From Paulinella micropora (lineage: Eukaryota; Cercozoa; Imbricatea; Euglyphida; Paulinellidae), in the NCBI GenBank assembly GCA_019918135.1, contig WBZZ01000480.1:1-25000 (forward strand): 25,000 bases of DNA, written 5' to 3'. Position 1 is the first letter of the stretch; each line of letters begins with the position of its first letter. The notes under the pieces are model-generated. The model was not told the origin of the DNA and did no database searches. It worked only from the letters and a program-made list of their open reading frames with translations. Shown here piece after piece: positions 8,600-16,396 of the stretch. Made by a program: the position numbers and the translations under genes.

Positions 8600-8601
<2 letters not shown>

Positions 8602-8668
<67 letters not shown>

Positions 8669-8900
8669 GTGCTTCTCTGTCAATGGCTGATGCAAATCTG
8701 CACATGCGCCTCCATCGTCTCACCCGTGAGGGGAGTACGAAGAATTGACGATAGGCTCTAATGACACCCCCGCAAGGGCAGTTCCAACACTTCCAGACGG
8801 ACCGGTATGTTCAAATGAAAATACTGGTGGCACCGACGGGAATCGAACTGGCGACAGGGCCCAGATGGTAGAACTTGACCACTGGGCTATCACGGTGTCC

Positions 8901-8901
<1 letters not shown>
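8602..8901 (-). mobile_element. tRNA-derived SINE, copy S2 (short form)
   Basis: Body 8668-8901 with the (ATT)n tail at 8602-8667. The A and B boxes of the tRNA-like head are present (head near 8901). It has a single copy of the segment around TATGTTCAAATGAAAATACT, where S1, S3 and S4 carry two, so it is probably the older form or a contracted one. Its tail side meets the start sequence of the composite block. Confidence 0.85.
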
Positions 8902-8972
<71 letters not shown>

Positions 8973-9210
8973 GTGCTTCTCTGTCAATGGCTGATGCATT
9001 TCTGCACATGCGCCTCCATCGTCTCACCCGTGAGGGGAGTACGAAGAATTGACGATAAGCTCTAATGACACCCCCGCAAGGGCAGTTCCAACACTTCCAG
9101 ACGGGCCGGTATGTTCAATGAAAATACTGGTCCAGAAATAGACCGGTATGTTCAATGAAAATACTGGTGGCACCGACGGGAATCGAACTGGCGACAGGGC
9201 CCAGATGGTA
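8902..9210 (-). mobile_element. tRNA-derived SINE, copy S3 (head truncated)
   Basis: Body 8972-9210 with the (ATT)n tail at 8902-8971. The B box is kept but the sequence ends at CCAGATGGTA, so the A box and start of the tRNA-like head are missing. 5' truncation is common for elements copied by target-primed reverse transcription, and the neighbouring tract is (AAT)n. The body carries the internal duplication. Confidence 0.85.
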
Positions 9211-9253
<43 letters not shown>

Positions 9254-9520
9254 GTGCTTCTCTGTCAATGGCTGATGCATTTCTGCACATGCGCCTCCAT
9301 CGTCTCACCCGTGAGGGGAGTACGAAGAATTGACGATAAGCTCTAATGACACCCCCGCAAGGGCAGTTCCAACACTTCCAGACGGGCCGGTATGTTCAAT
9401 GAAAATACTGGTCCAGAAATAGACCGGTATGTTCAATGAAAATACTGGTGGCACCGACGGGAATCGAACTGGCGACAGGGCCCAGATGGTAGAACTTGAC
9501 CACTGGGCTATCACGGTGTC

Positions 9521-9522
<2 letters not shown>
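9211..9522 (-). mobile_element. tRNA-derived SINE, copy S4
   Basis: Body 9254-9522 with the (ATT)n tail at 9211-9253 and a full tRNA-like head with A and B boxes. It is nearly identical to S1, including the duplicated internal segment, and is followed by the same (AAT)n/(AAG)n tract and LTR-like end. S1 and S4 therefore probably descend from one insertion that was copied with its surroundings. Confidence 0.85.
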
Positions 9523-9592
<70 letters not shown>

Positions 9593-9609
9593 GAAGAAGA
9601 AGAAGAAGG
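9523..9609. repeat. (AAT)n then (AAG)n microsatellite, second copy
   Basis: Equivalent of the tract at 6512-6604, with nearly the same length and the same AAT-to-AAG change. Confidence 0.95.
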
Positions 9610-9909
9610 AGATCAAGGGGGGAGTACAGCACCACGTTGCTTGTATTTTTTATTATTAGTACGTTCTTGACATACTGCCGAAAAAAAAAAAAAAAAAAAG
9701 AAATTGAGGGGAAGGAGTTCAAAATTTACAAGAAAGGCTAGAGAATCCGCTTTGACGTGCCGTATAAGGATATATTTATCGTCTTTTAGCGTCTATCCGT
9801 GGGTCGATGCGCTGTGTGGCATGACTCCATAGCGCATACTATTTGCAGAAAGAAATCAGAAGGTGTATGACGAAAATGCTATTTCCGTCATAAAATCGGG
9901 AGGAGGTAC

Positions 9910-10147
9910 TGTAGGCATCACCCCCCGGATAGCCGGTAAAAGTACCTTTTCCTGGTGACAGGTGCACCAGCTTGTTTTTCAGTATTATTTGTCCGGATTG
10001 GACCTGATGCCATTTTATTCCTGGTCTGTTGCCGTTTTCCTTTTCGGCTTCACTGAGCTAATATAACGAGACATCATTCTCATCTCTTGAGGACTGTGTT
10101 TGGTTGTATTACCGACTTTTTACGAGCTATCATTTGGGGGCATTACA
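9910..10147 (+). repeat. LTR-like terminal segment, copy 2
   Basis: Same 238-bp length and ends as 6904-7141, with a few substitutions and small indels. The purine tract before it reads GGGAGGAGG. Similarity to copy 1 stops exactly after CATTACA, and a different repeat begins at once. Confidence 0.5.
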
Positions 10148-10290
10148 CAACCGGCAATCAATTGAATACACACACGGCTGTCAATTGATCTCAAAATACT
10201 ACTTCCGAGGTCAGGGAAGATACCAAAAGACTCTGGACCGGTCAATTCCAGTTTATTCAGTACTCTTGCTTGACAGACTAGTCACTTGTC
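10148..10290 (+). repeat. Dispersed repeat R, copy 1
   Basis: Starts CAACCGGCAATCAATTG and is about 75-80% alike to 13705-13857 by eye. It contains ATCAATTG and CAATTGAT (10157-10164 and 10182-10189), an 8-bp inverted repeat around a CA-rich loop. It could be the start of an old LTR or leader, since both copies have the same orientation 3.56 kb apart. No coding capacity. Confidence 0.65.
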
Positions 10291-10754
10291 CCGTTGGATT
10301 GTTAATTACGTTTACCGTTAGTAATTGCTTTTCAATATGAGTGGGAAAGTATTTTATTCGTATAGTCGAATAACCGCTTAGTTCTAGTCAATAAGTGTCA
10401 CCCTCGTAACGGACTTTATTGGCCGCATGATCCAGAATTGGACAATAATCATTGGGTAATAGTTACATTGAGTTATCAATACTACACGACTTCGGAATCA
10501 AGTTTTATTCAGGTTCGTTACTGCCTGAGCTGAGTCACAGAGTCACTTCTGCTATTTTACTTGCGGATTAAGTTTGAAGTGTGTCGATTGAGCGTCGCGA
10601 CTTCTAAAGGCGTCTCTCAGCAAATCGGAGTCAGTGTACAAAGGTACTAGGTCCGTGAGTGACAGGGTAATTACCTAATCAGCGGTTATGAGCCGCTGGG
10701 AAAGCGATTTTCGGTACAATGCAAGTAGTATGAGACAGTTGATGTCTCACACCG
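10291..10754. other. Stretch without a recognisable gene
   Basis: AT-rich, with no open frame of interest and no similarity that I can see to other parts of the window apart from the R repeat at its left edge. Confidence 0.6.
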
Positions 10755-11225
10755 GTGTTTAGCGGAAACAAAAAGGCTTTGCAAAGCTGTTATTACCAGA
10801 TAGAGGAGTACGCGTATGGTATTGACACTACTCTCGGTGATATGTTTCATGATGCGTTCAAGGACCATAAAGAAGCGAAAACGAAATATGGATACGATAG
10901 GGATCGCATGAGGAAGGCAGAAGAGATGGACGAACCGAGAGAACCGCACGAAGTGGTCACACCAGAAGGAACAGACGATAAAGAAGAAACACAACAGCAG
11001 AGAACAAGAGGAAGCAGAACATCAAAACAAAAGGCACGGATAGAGAAGCCAGCCAACTGGAAAGATCTCACGAAGGACGAGAAGAAAGCATGGAAAGAGA
11101 AAGCAAGCAGAAGAAAGAATAGATCAATGACCAGAACAAATAAAGACGTGTATTTGTTGAGGAAGAAGAATTACAAGACAGAACAACAGTACCTGCATCG
11201 TTGTAAATGTTTCAAGTTCTCGTAA
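10755..11225 (+). CDS. Hypothetical charged protein
   Basis: A 156-residue frame rich in Lys, Arg and Glu. The middle part (PANWKDLTKDEKKAWKEKAS) has the Trp/Leu/Trp spacing seen in part of an HMG-box-like helix, but it is too short to call the domain. A frame at 11207-11443 on the same strand continues with similar composition, so a frameshift near 11215 is possible. It may be a degenerate gag-like or regulatory gene; I do not recognise it. Confidence 0.4.
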   Translation: MFSGNKKALQSCYYQIEEYAYGIDTTLGDMFHDAFKDHKEAKTKYGYDRDRMRKAEEMDEPREPHEVVTPEGTDDKEETQQQRTRGSRTSKQKARIEKPANWKDLTKDEKKAWKEKASRRKNRSMTRTNKDVYLLRKKNYKTEQQYLHRCKCFKFS

Positions 11226-11443
11226 CCACGATATTCTCGGAAGCGAAAGTGATTCAATTCCTACGCAGCAAAAAGATATATTGCTTGTTTGAGAAAGTCG
11301 GCATTGTTAAAAAAAAATACGGTAATCTCAGCGGTGCGGCGAGATATGTAGAGGAGAAAGCATTCAAAGATATGAGACCACGACGCACAGAGGACATGGA
11401 TGAATACCTCACACTAAAAAAAAAAGCTTCTGCAAGCGTGTGA
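11207..11443 (+). CDS. Hypothetical frame continuing the previous one
   Basis: 78 residues, basic, overlapping the previous frame by 19 bases. RYVEEKAFKDMRPRRTEDMDEYL looks like ordinary soluble coding sequence. Its best reading is the continuation of the upstream frame after a one-base change, but chance cannot be excluded. Confidence 0.3.
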   Translation: MFQVLVTTIFSEAKVIQFLRSKKIYCLFEKVGIVKKKYGNLSGAARYVEEKAFKDMRPRRTEDMDEYLTLKKKASASV

Positions 11444-11593
11444 TAAAGGTAGCCAGAATCTCTTTCGGTCGTCGCTTGATGTCATTCCTGTAGCTTGGGC
11501 CAAAAGATTTGGTGACATCGTAAACTATATCCACTTTCCATCGTGAGTCTACGCGATAATCTAACCAAACCCATGGCAAAAGTTGCAGGGACT

Positions 11594-12093
11594 TCACGTA
11601 GGAGTCCGTAAAAGAGATCCTTGCTGACCACGCATTGAACTGAGGAAGATTTCGGCCTCTGACCGTGTTATGAAAAGAGTAAGGTTGGAGAGGAAGAGAC
11701 GCAGCGTGTATCCTAGTGATACCTGGTCGAACTTCAACTTCCTTATCTCTCTCAACCGGCGTTGGTACTGTTCCGTGGCGGACTCCGTGGGTGCAGCCAT
11801 CATAAGGACGGTGCTACCGCTGAAAGGTACACCGCTAGCGCTGCGGGTTCGTGACGGCAGGGCATCCCGGGAGCTACTCGATGAAGTCTGCTCTTGACTA
11901 GTGGAAGCTGTGCCAGCCGCCGCATTGCCGCCGGACGGATTCGTAACCTCTGCTTCGCCGCTGGGGCTGTAGGTTCGGGTACCGTGCTACCAGACTTGCC
12001 ATCGGCGGCTGTGGGAGCAGTGAAAGTATCGTCTGCCCCACCTTCTCTGTCCCCGTTGCTAGCCGGTGGGGTCGTCTGCCTATCTATGGCCAA
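11594..12093 (-). pseudogene. Possible continuation of the minus-strand hypothetical gene
   Basis: Two overlapping minus-strand frames (11800-12093 and 11594-11803) follow the larger frame at 12096-12962. They have Ala/Pro/Thr-rich and then basic composition, including RRLREIRKLKFDQVSLGYTL. They lie in different frames and the upper one has only a TTG at its start, so if they belong to the same protein it is broken. Weak evidence. Confidence 0.3.
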
Positions 12094-12095
12094 AG

Positions 12096-12962
12096 TTACA
12101 CCGCGTTGGGGGCAGTACGGGCAGATAACCGCTCGACTCGGCGTGATTCGAGGGGGCCCGTACTAGGTGCGGCCAGTTCCTCCACTCGCTCGGGAGAGAA
12201 AGAGAATAGAAGTTGTGCCTGTCTGTTGTCCTTCGATTCGTCTTCCTCATCGTCCATCCCACATTCTCGTCGTTCCTCGTATGGAGAGACGAAGAGTGCG
12301 CCGCTGTCCGGAAACCGGGCGTTCGGAGGGGTAGAAAACGAGCCCGGGAAGCTAGGGCTCCGGCAAGTCTCAGAAAACGTCGGAGTCGGAACTGAGCCGG
12401 AGGCTGACGGTTGTGGGGACAGTAACCCGGATGTCGGTGGCGGTCGGCTAAACAGAGATCTTTGGGCATCCGACCCGCTTGTAGGGCCCAGACTGCTTAC
12501 CAGGGGACGAAAAGCTCGACCTGCAAAGGATGGGAGGGGCCCACCGCCTCGTCGTGGGCCTGGTGAGTAAAGCGGCTGCCTCGTCGGGGTAGGAGCTGCC
12601 GGAGCCTCAGGACGAAAAAGCGGTGCTGCCGCCGCCGCCGACGACGACGACGATGACGATGACGATGACGATGACGTTGCTGGCAATTCAGTTGTCGTCG
12701 TGACCGCAGGCATCGCCATTGTCGTGGCCGTGACCGTCGTCGTGGCTGCCGGTGGAGGGCGAGATGGCCCCATAGTAGGAGCCGCCGTGCCTGTGAGCAC
12801 TGGGCCCGTCACGTAGCGTGAAGAGACGGGGACGTAATCCGGGGTTTGAACCCAGCCAACCTTTTTCGCTAAATCTTTGTAACGAGCAATGGCTAAGTCT
12901 CTCTCACCTCTAAAAGAGGTCCACTTAGGGAAAACAGAAAGGTCGAGCCAATAATCTACCAA
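12096..12962 (-). CDS. Hypothetical Ser/Pro/Thr/Ala-rich protein segment
   Basis: A long GC-rich frame of 288 residues that begins at a TTG but stays open upstream to about 13005 (RRSLLFSCSPEQ leads into LVDYWLDLSVFPKW). The first 60 residues look folded (ERDLAIARYKDLAKKVGW). The rest is low complexity with a run of Ser then Ala encoded by repeated trinucleotides at about 12632-12675. The plus strand also has open frames here because of high GC. I see no known domain; a nucleoprotein, gag-like or scaffold role is possible. Confidence 0.5.
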   Translation of the reverse strand: MVDYWLDLSVFPKWTSFRGERDLAIARYKDLAKKVGWVQTPDYVPVSSRYVTGPVLTGTAAPTMGPSRPPPAATTTVTATTMAMPAVTTTTELPATSSSSSSSSSSSSAAAAAPLFRPEAPAAPTPTRQPLYSPGPRRGGGPLPSFAGRAFRPLVSSLGPTSGSDAQRSLFSRPPPTSGLLSPQPSASGSVPTPTFSETCRSPSFPGSFSTPPNARFPDSGALFVSPYEERRECGMDDEEDESKDNRQAQLLFSFSPERVEELAAPSTGPLESRRVERLSARTAPNAV

Positions 12963-12996
12963 CTGCTCAGGGCTGCATGAGAATAAAAGGCTCCTC

Positions 12997-13284
12997 CTAA
13001 AGATTGAGAAGGCAGTCTTTGACTGCTTTCGCTAGGAGTGGGCAAAAGTCTTTCTCTAGAGTCGTGAGGACTACCTTGATGAAGTGGGCGCAGCCATTTC
13101 CATCTGTCTGGGGAGAGAGCTTCTTTGCCGAGCCATCCTTGAGGGCCTTCTGGTACGTATCCATGAATTGGACCTTGAGAGTAGTGCGTAGAGTTCGAAA
13201 AATGCTGAGATATTCGTCTCGGTAGTGGACTTCCCTGGAGACCAGATCGTAATTGGGGCATGGAAAGGAGGCTGGAAGGCTCAT
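12997..13284 (-). CDS. Hypothetical protein, N-terminal part (frameshifted into the next frame)
   Basis: Starts with a true ATG at 13284-13282. The 95 residues look like a folded helical domain (DEYLSIFRTLRTTLKVQFMD, HFIKVVLTTLEKDFCPLLAK). It ends at a TAG at 12997-12999, but the other minus-strand frame carries on at just this point with RRSLLFSCSPEQ, so a one-base indel near 13003 probably split a single gene. I do not recognise the domain. Confidence 0.5.
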   Translation of the reverse strand: MSLPASFPCPNYDLVSREVHYRDEYLSIFRTLRTTLKVQFMDTYQKALKDGSAKKLSPQTDGNGCAHFIKVVLTTLEKDFCPLLAKAVKDCLLNL

Positions 13285-13704
13285 TTCTTCACAGTGTCAC
13301 CTGAACGTTAAAGACCCACCGTGCAGCAAAAAGGTCTGGAATTTGCAAAGGAGACCTTGTGGGATGATTGCTACTCGATGGTCTTGGCTGAGGGACTGCC
13401 CTATGTATTCAACGAACTTGAACAGAACTTGAATACATAGTACAACTTGAAGTCGCCTCCCTGCGTGTGGTGAGCATACTCAACGATCGTCATGCACAGA
13501 CACTTGAAGACAGGTGAACTAGCTGTCCGGTGTGAGTGTGAGGAGTGACATTGAGTATGTTCGCTGTTGCGGCCCGGGTGTTTCCAAGAACAGGTACGAG
13601 TTCCCCAATTCGAGCTGTCGACAGCAGACACAGAGTGTGACTCTTCCGAAAATATAGTGAAATTCGAATTGTAAGTCTTGACTAGCCTCCTGCGAGGAAA
13701 TTAC
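13285..13704. other. Stretch without a gene; contains a perfect hairpin and AACTTGAA motifs
   Basis: At 13401-13440 the 12-base arms CTATGTATTCAA and TTGAATACATAG flank a 16-base loop. The octamer AACTTGAA occurs at 13415, 13426 and 13444. No coding frame is convincing. Confidence 0.7.
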
Positions 13705-13857
13705 CAACCTGCAATCAATTGAATACACACACGGCTGTCAATTGATATCAAAATACTTCCGAGATCAGGAAAGGTACCAAAAGCTGAGACACTGGGACGG
13801 TCAATTCCAGCCCCGTTTATTCAGTATGCTTACTTGACAGACCGTGGCTACTTGTCA
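13705..13857 (+). repeat. Dispersed repeat R, copy 2
   Basis: Equivalent of 10148-10290, starting CAACCTGCAATCAATTG, in the same orientation. Small indels separate the copies. The inverted repeat ATCAATTG...CAATTGAT is conserved. Confidence 0.65.
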
Positions 13858-14088
13858 CAGTCCCTTGAGCCTTGGAAACAATGCAAACTTGATCATGAGT
13901 CTGAGAACTAACGAGAATATTTCAAGTGGAAAATAGTTGTGTCACCACCAGTTGGAGTTATCACAGTTCAAGTCAGTCTGGGAAAAAATAAAGTAAAAAG
14001 GACGGAAGACTGCCCGAATTTTACTAGTGACCTGGCGTAGAGCATTCAGTGGCCGCCTATTGAAGTTACCTATCATTATTATTTCATA

Positions 14089-14361
14089 TTGCTGTCGACA
14101 TTCAAGAGGTAAAAAATTGTTAAATTTCAGATTTTGGGTTAGATTTCGGATTTTGATTGGAATTTCGATTTTGTGACAAAAATGTAAATTTCTCAAATTA
14201 ACGGCTATATGCGTCCGCAAAAAACGGAAATTTTCGCAAAATATTACCGTTAAATCGAGAAATTTGAATTTTTCACACAAAATCGAAAAAATGACACAAA
14301 ATCGAAATTCCAATCAAAATCTAAAAAGCCATAATTTTTTTCTCTTGAATGTCGTCAGCAG
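14089..14361. mobile_element. MITE-like inverted-repeat element, copy 2
   Basis: 273 bp with terminal inverted repeats TTGCTGTCGACATTCAAGAG and its imperfect complement ending GTCGTCAGCAG, flanked by TA on both sides (14087-14088 and 14362-14363). The inner region AAATTAACGGCTATAT and CGTCCGCAAAA is shared with the copy at 5941-6214. The copies differ at many positions, so the family is not very recent. It lies 153 bp before the copia element. Confidence 0.85.
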
Positions 14362-14516
14362 TATGACTGGGACCGGAAAAAGCGGTCTAGGGAAATAAAG
14401 TGTAGATATGGGGATAAAGGCAATAGTTCACATTTTCTAAAACTTGAACTTGAGTTAATGGGTAAAGAGAAATAAACTTGAGTGATTGATCTGTTAACGG
14501 CAGTTGAAAACGTAAC

Positions 14517-14864
14517 CATTGGACAAGTAATTAGACACTTCCTCCTCAACTACGTCCGTATTGCTATTTGGTACGTTAGCATTATTCGTTACGGTAAGTA
14601 TTATTAGTTATTAATACAGTCATTTAGAGTACCTTTTCTGCTACTGGTGGCACTAGCTTTTTACCATTACCACTATTACCCATATCAGGCCGATTCGTGG
14701 GTCATTTTCTGGAGTTACATCTTTTGTGTGACATCGTCAGTTAGACTGCGGGAATTGTTCAGTATTCTTAAATTCTTTTACGTGGGAAGCAGTTGGCCGG
14801 TAGGAGTGGGACGTCCCGAGTTCCGGTCGCCGTTTGCAGAAGTCGCGAGGGTTTTCTTCCAACG
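14517..14864 (+). repeat. 5' LTR of copia element
   Basis: Begins CATTGGAC and ends CTTCCAACG (inner TGGA...TCCA agrees with the usual TG...CA ends). It is alike to the 3' LTR over its length, with a small gap near 14685 and scattered substitutions. It should hold the promoter and polyadenylation signals, but I cannot place a TATA box with confidence. Confidence 0.92.
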
Positions 14865-14880
14865 GGTTATCGAGCCTTGG
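14865..14880 (+). promoter_or_regulatory. Candidate primer-binding site
   Basis: Directly after the 5' LTR the sequence reads GGTTATCGAGCC. It does not start TGG, as a site for a tRNA 3' end would. It resembles, with a one-base difference in spacing, the complement of an initiator-Met tRNA anticodon arm, which some copia elements use as a half-tRNA primer. Inference from position and likeness only. Confidence 0.4.
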
Positions 14881-15159
14881 AGCGTGACCTGTGCAACGGA
14901 TCGCAGAGGAGAACCTTCGTTAAAGGGGTGAGGGGTCCACCCGGGTCTTAAGTGACCCCATTACAGGAAAGTGCGCATGTTCAATTGTGTGGCTACAGCT
15001 GATCACCGTAGACACTATCCACGCCCTGCTCTGCTGGTGTGTAGTACAAGGGCAAGGTGGGGGACAGGACAGAGAGACAGACACCGAAGCGTACAGGTCG
15101 CAGTGCGGGAGGGGTGAGCCTCCTAAAGGTGTTGTGCATTTGTCAGTTCTGTGACGTGG

Positions 15160-15428
15160 CCAGTTGTGCTTGCCGTGGTGCCAGTCGGGATTGAGCACCC
15201 GCTATCACGGACACAACAAGTTGCAAGGCCAGAGTATAAAGCAGTAGACCAGTTGTGCTTTGCCGTGGTGCCAGTCGGGATTGAGCACCCGCTACCACGG
15301 GACACAACAGTTTACCTTGCAAAGTTATTGTTGAGCAGTAGGCCAGTTGTGCTTTGCCGGGGTGACAGGTGGGATTGAGCACCCACTGCCCACGGGACAC
15401 AACAGCTTACCTTGCAAAGTTATTGTTG
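15160..15428 (+). repeat. Three tandem hairpin units in the copia leader
   Basis: Units begin at 15160, 15249 and 15343 (89, 94 and about 85 bp). Each has GTTGTG plus CCGTGG (or CCGGGG) and, about 25-30 bases later, CCACGG (or TCACGG) plus CACAAC, able to pair into an interrupted 12-bp stem. GGTG/CACC inside two of them can extend the fold. The loop CAGTCGGGATTGAG is kept in units 1 and 2. Units 2 and 3 share ACCTTGCAAAGTTATTGTTG after the hairpin. A role in RNA packaging, dimerisation or translation is possible. Confidence 0.85.
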
Positions 15429-15980
15429 CATTCGTACTGCATCATCGCATCTACTCCTTGTGTCGCTGTTGTGACTGTGTGAGGAGTGAGAGAGAGGTGT
15501 GGTGAGGTCGTGAGCTCTGAAGAACCGTGCATAGGACACGAGGGGAGGAGCGAAGGTGAGTGTTTAGGTGGTTGTACCAAAACAACTACAAACCTAGGTA
15601 GGTTGAAGAACTGACTTTGCAGATAGAGCTGCTAGTAGGTGGAAAGCTATCATAGGTGGTAGCTGAGGTAGCCTCAGTGTAGTTTGAGCAATAGAGTCAG
15701 TGGTAACACACGTGGTTGAAGAGAGAGAGAGAGAGTAAAGGGTGGTGTGGACAAGCAAAACACTCTTCTGTGTAGTGTGTGTGTGAGTCTGCTCGTGGTC
15801 TCTGTTGTGTTCTCTCTGTGTGGGAATGTGTGTGGTTGCTTGCCTGTGTCTGTGCCATCAGAACAGCGTAAGCATAGCGTGACCCTATCTCTATTTGGCA
15901 AGTAGAGAGCACAGCTGTGTGCTGTGTGTAAGTGTGTGTGTGTGGAGCGTGTGTCTGTTCGAGACTGACGGTGGTTAGAA
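15429..15980 (+). other. Copia leader with GA and TG repeats
   Basis: No convincing gene. GAGAGAGAGAGAGAG occurs near 15720, and TG-rich stretches run from about 15770 to 15960, just before the first Gag ATG. Minus-strand open frames here are by-products of the repeats. Confidence 0.7.
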
Positions 15981-16142
15981 ATGACTACTAGTAAGACAGA
16001 CAATAAGATTACGTTCACCGGCAAAGAGGCATGGATCCTATTGCATAGGCAGGTAGTGCAAAACTGTAATGCTAAGGCCCCTAAGGAAGTGCTGCAGGGT
16101 GCTGACGCCCACAAACAAATGTACATCGCGAAAACGTATTAG
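15981..16142 (+). CDS. gag: Copia Gag, N-terminal fragment
   Basis: ATG at 15981 opens a 53-residue frame, ITFTGKEAWILLHRQVVQNC and so on, which resembles the short opening motif of copia Gag proteins (a variant of FxGxNFxxW). It ends at TAG 16140-16142. The next frame picks up at once with plausible Gag sequence, so the stop marks a frame change. Confidence 0.6.
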   Translation: MTTSKTDNKITFTGKEAWILLHRQVVQNCNAKAPKEVLQGADAHKQMYIAKTY

Positions 16143-16144
16143 GG

Positions 16145-16396
16145 ATGCAGCTTAAGGGTAGGGAGGTGCCCTTCTTTATACTAGCTTGGGAAGAGGTAGC
16201 AGAGTGGAATGATTGGGCTGACTTGGACGAAGAAGTAGTAAAGGAATACTTCGAGGACAAAGCCAAGGGTCCTACTCGCCTGTATGCCCAACCCCAAACC
16301 GGAAGCTTCAAACCTTCAGGAGGCATTAGGGGTAGAGGAAAGAAAGAAAACCCCAGCCAAGCGTTACAAACCGGTATTTGGCAGTCCGAAGGATAA
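16145..16396 (+). CDS. gag: Copia Gag, second fragment
   Basis: The useful part is about 16145-16280 (FFILAWEEVAEWNDWADLD, VVKEYFEDKAKGP). After that the coding likeness moves to the frame of the large Gag ORF. It is therefore a bridge between the N-terminal fragment and the main frame. The likeliest cause is single-base indels on both sides. Confidence 0.5.
   Translation: MQLKGREVPFFILAWEEVAEWNDWADLDEEVVKEYFEDKAKGPTRLYAQPQTGSFKPSGGIRGRGKKENPSQALQTGIWQSEG

Larger units (their letters stand above)
8581..10147 (+). repeat. Composite repeat block, copy 2 (TGTA...TACA ends, three SINEs)
   Basis: Same ends as the block at 5889-7141 and the same order, but with three SINEs in a row instead of one and without the inverted-repeat element. 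The last part (9591-10147) matches 6584-7141 with only scattered differences. It abuts the homoaconitase fragment at its left edge and a different repeat (10148 onward) at its right. The flanks TGGTA and CAACC do not match, so no target duplication is visible here. Confidence 0.75.

Noticed and set aside
8581..8601. A splice donor (GATC then GTAAGTA on the minus strand) for an upstream homoaconitase exon
   Set aside because: The same sequence stands at the edge of the other composite block at 5889, far from that gene, so it belongs to the repeat.
12106..12570. Plus-strand frame of 154 residues opposite the Ser/Pro-rich gene
   Set aside because: Low-complexity shadow in GC-rich DNA; the minus-strand frame is longer and joins to folded-looking sequence.
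15160..15428. A CRISPR-like array
   Set aside because: Only three units of about 90 bases without unique spacers, inside a retrotransposon leader of a eukaryotic genome.
15674..16126. Minus-strand frame of 150 residues with His/Thr-rich sequence
   Set aside because: Comes from TG and GA repeats in the copia leader and overlaps the start of Gag.
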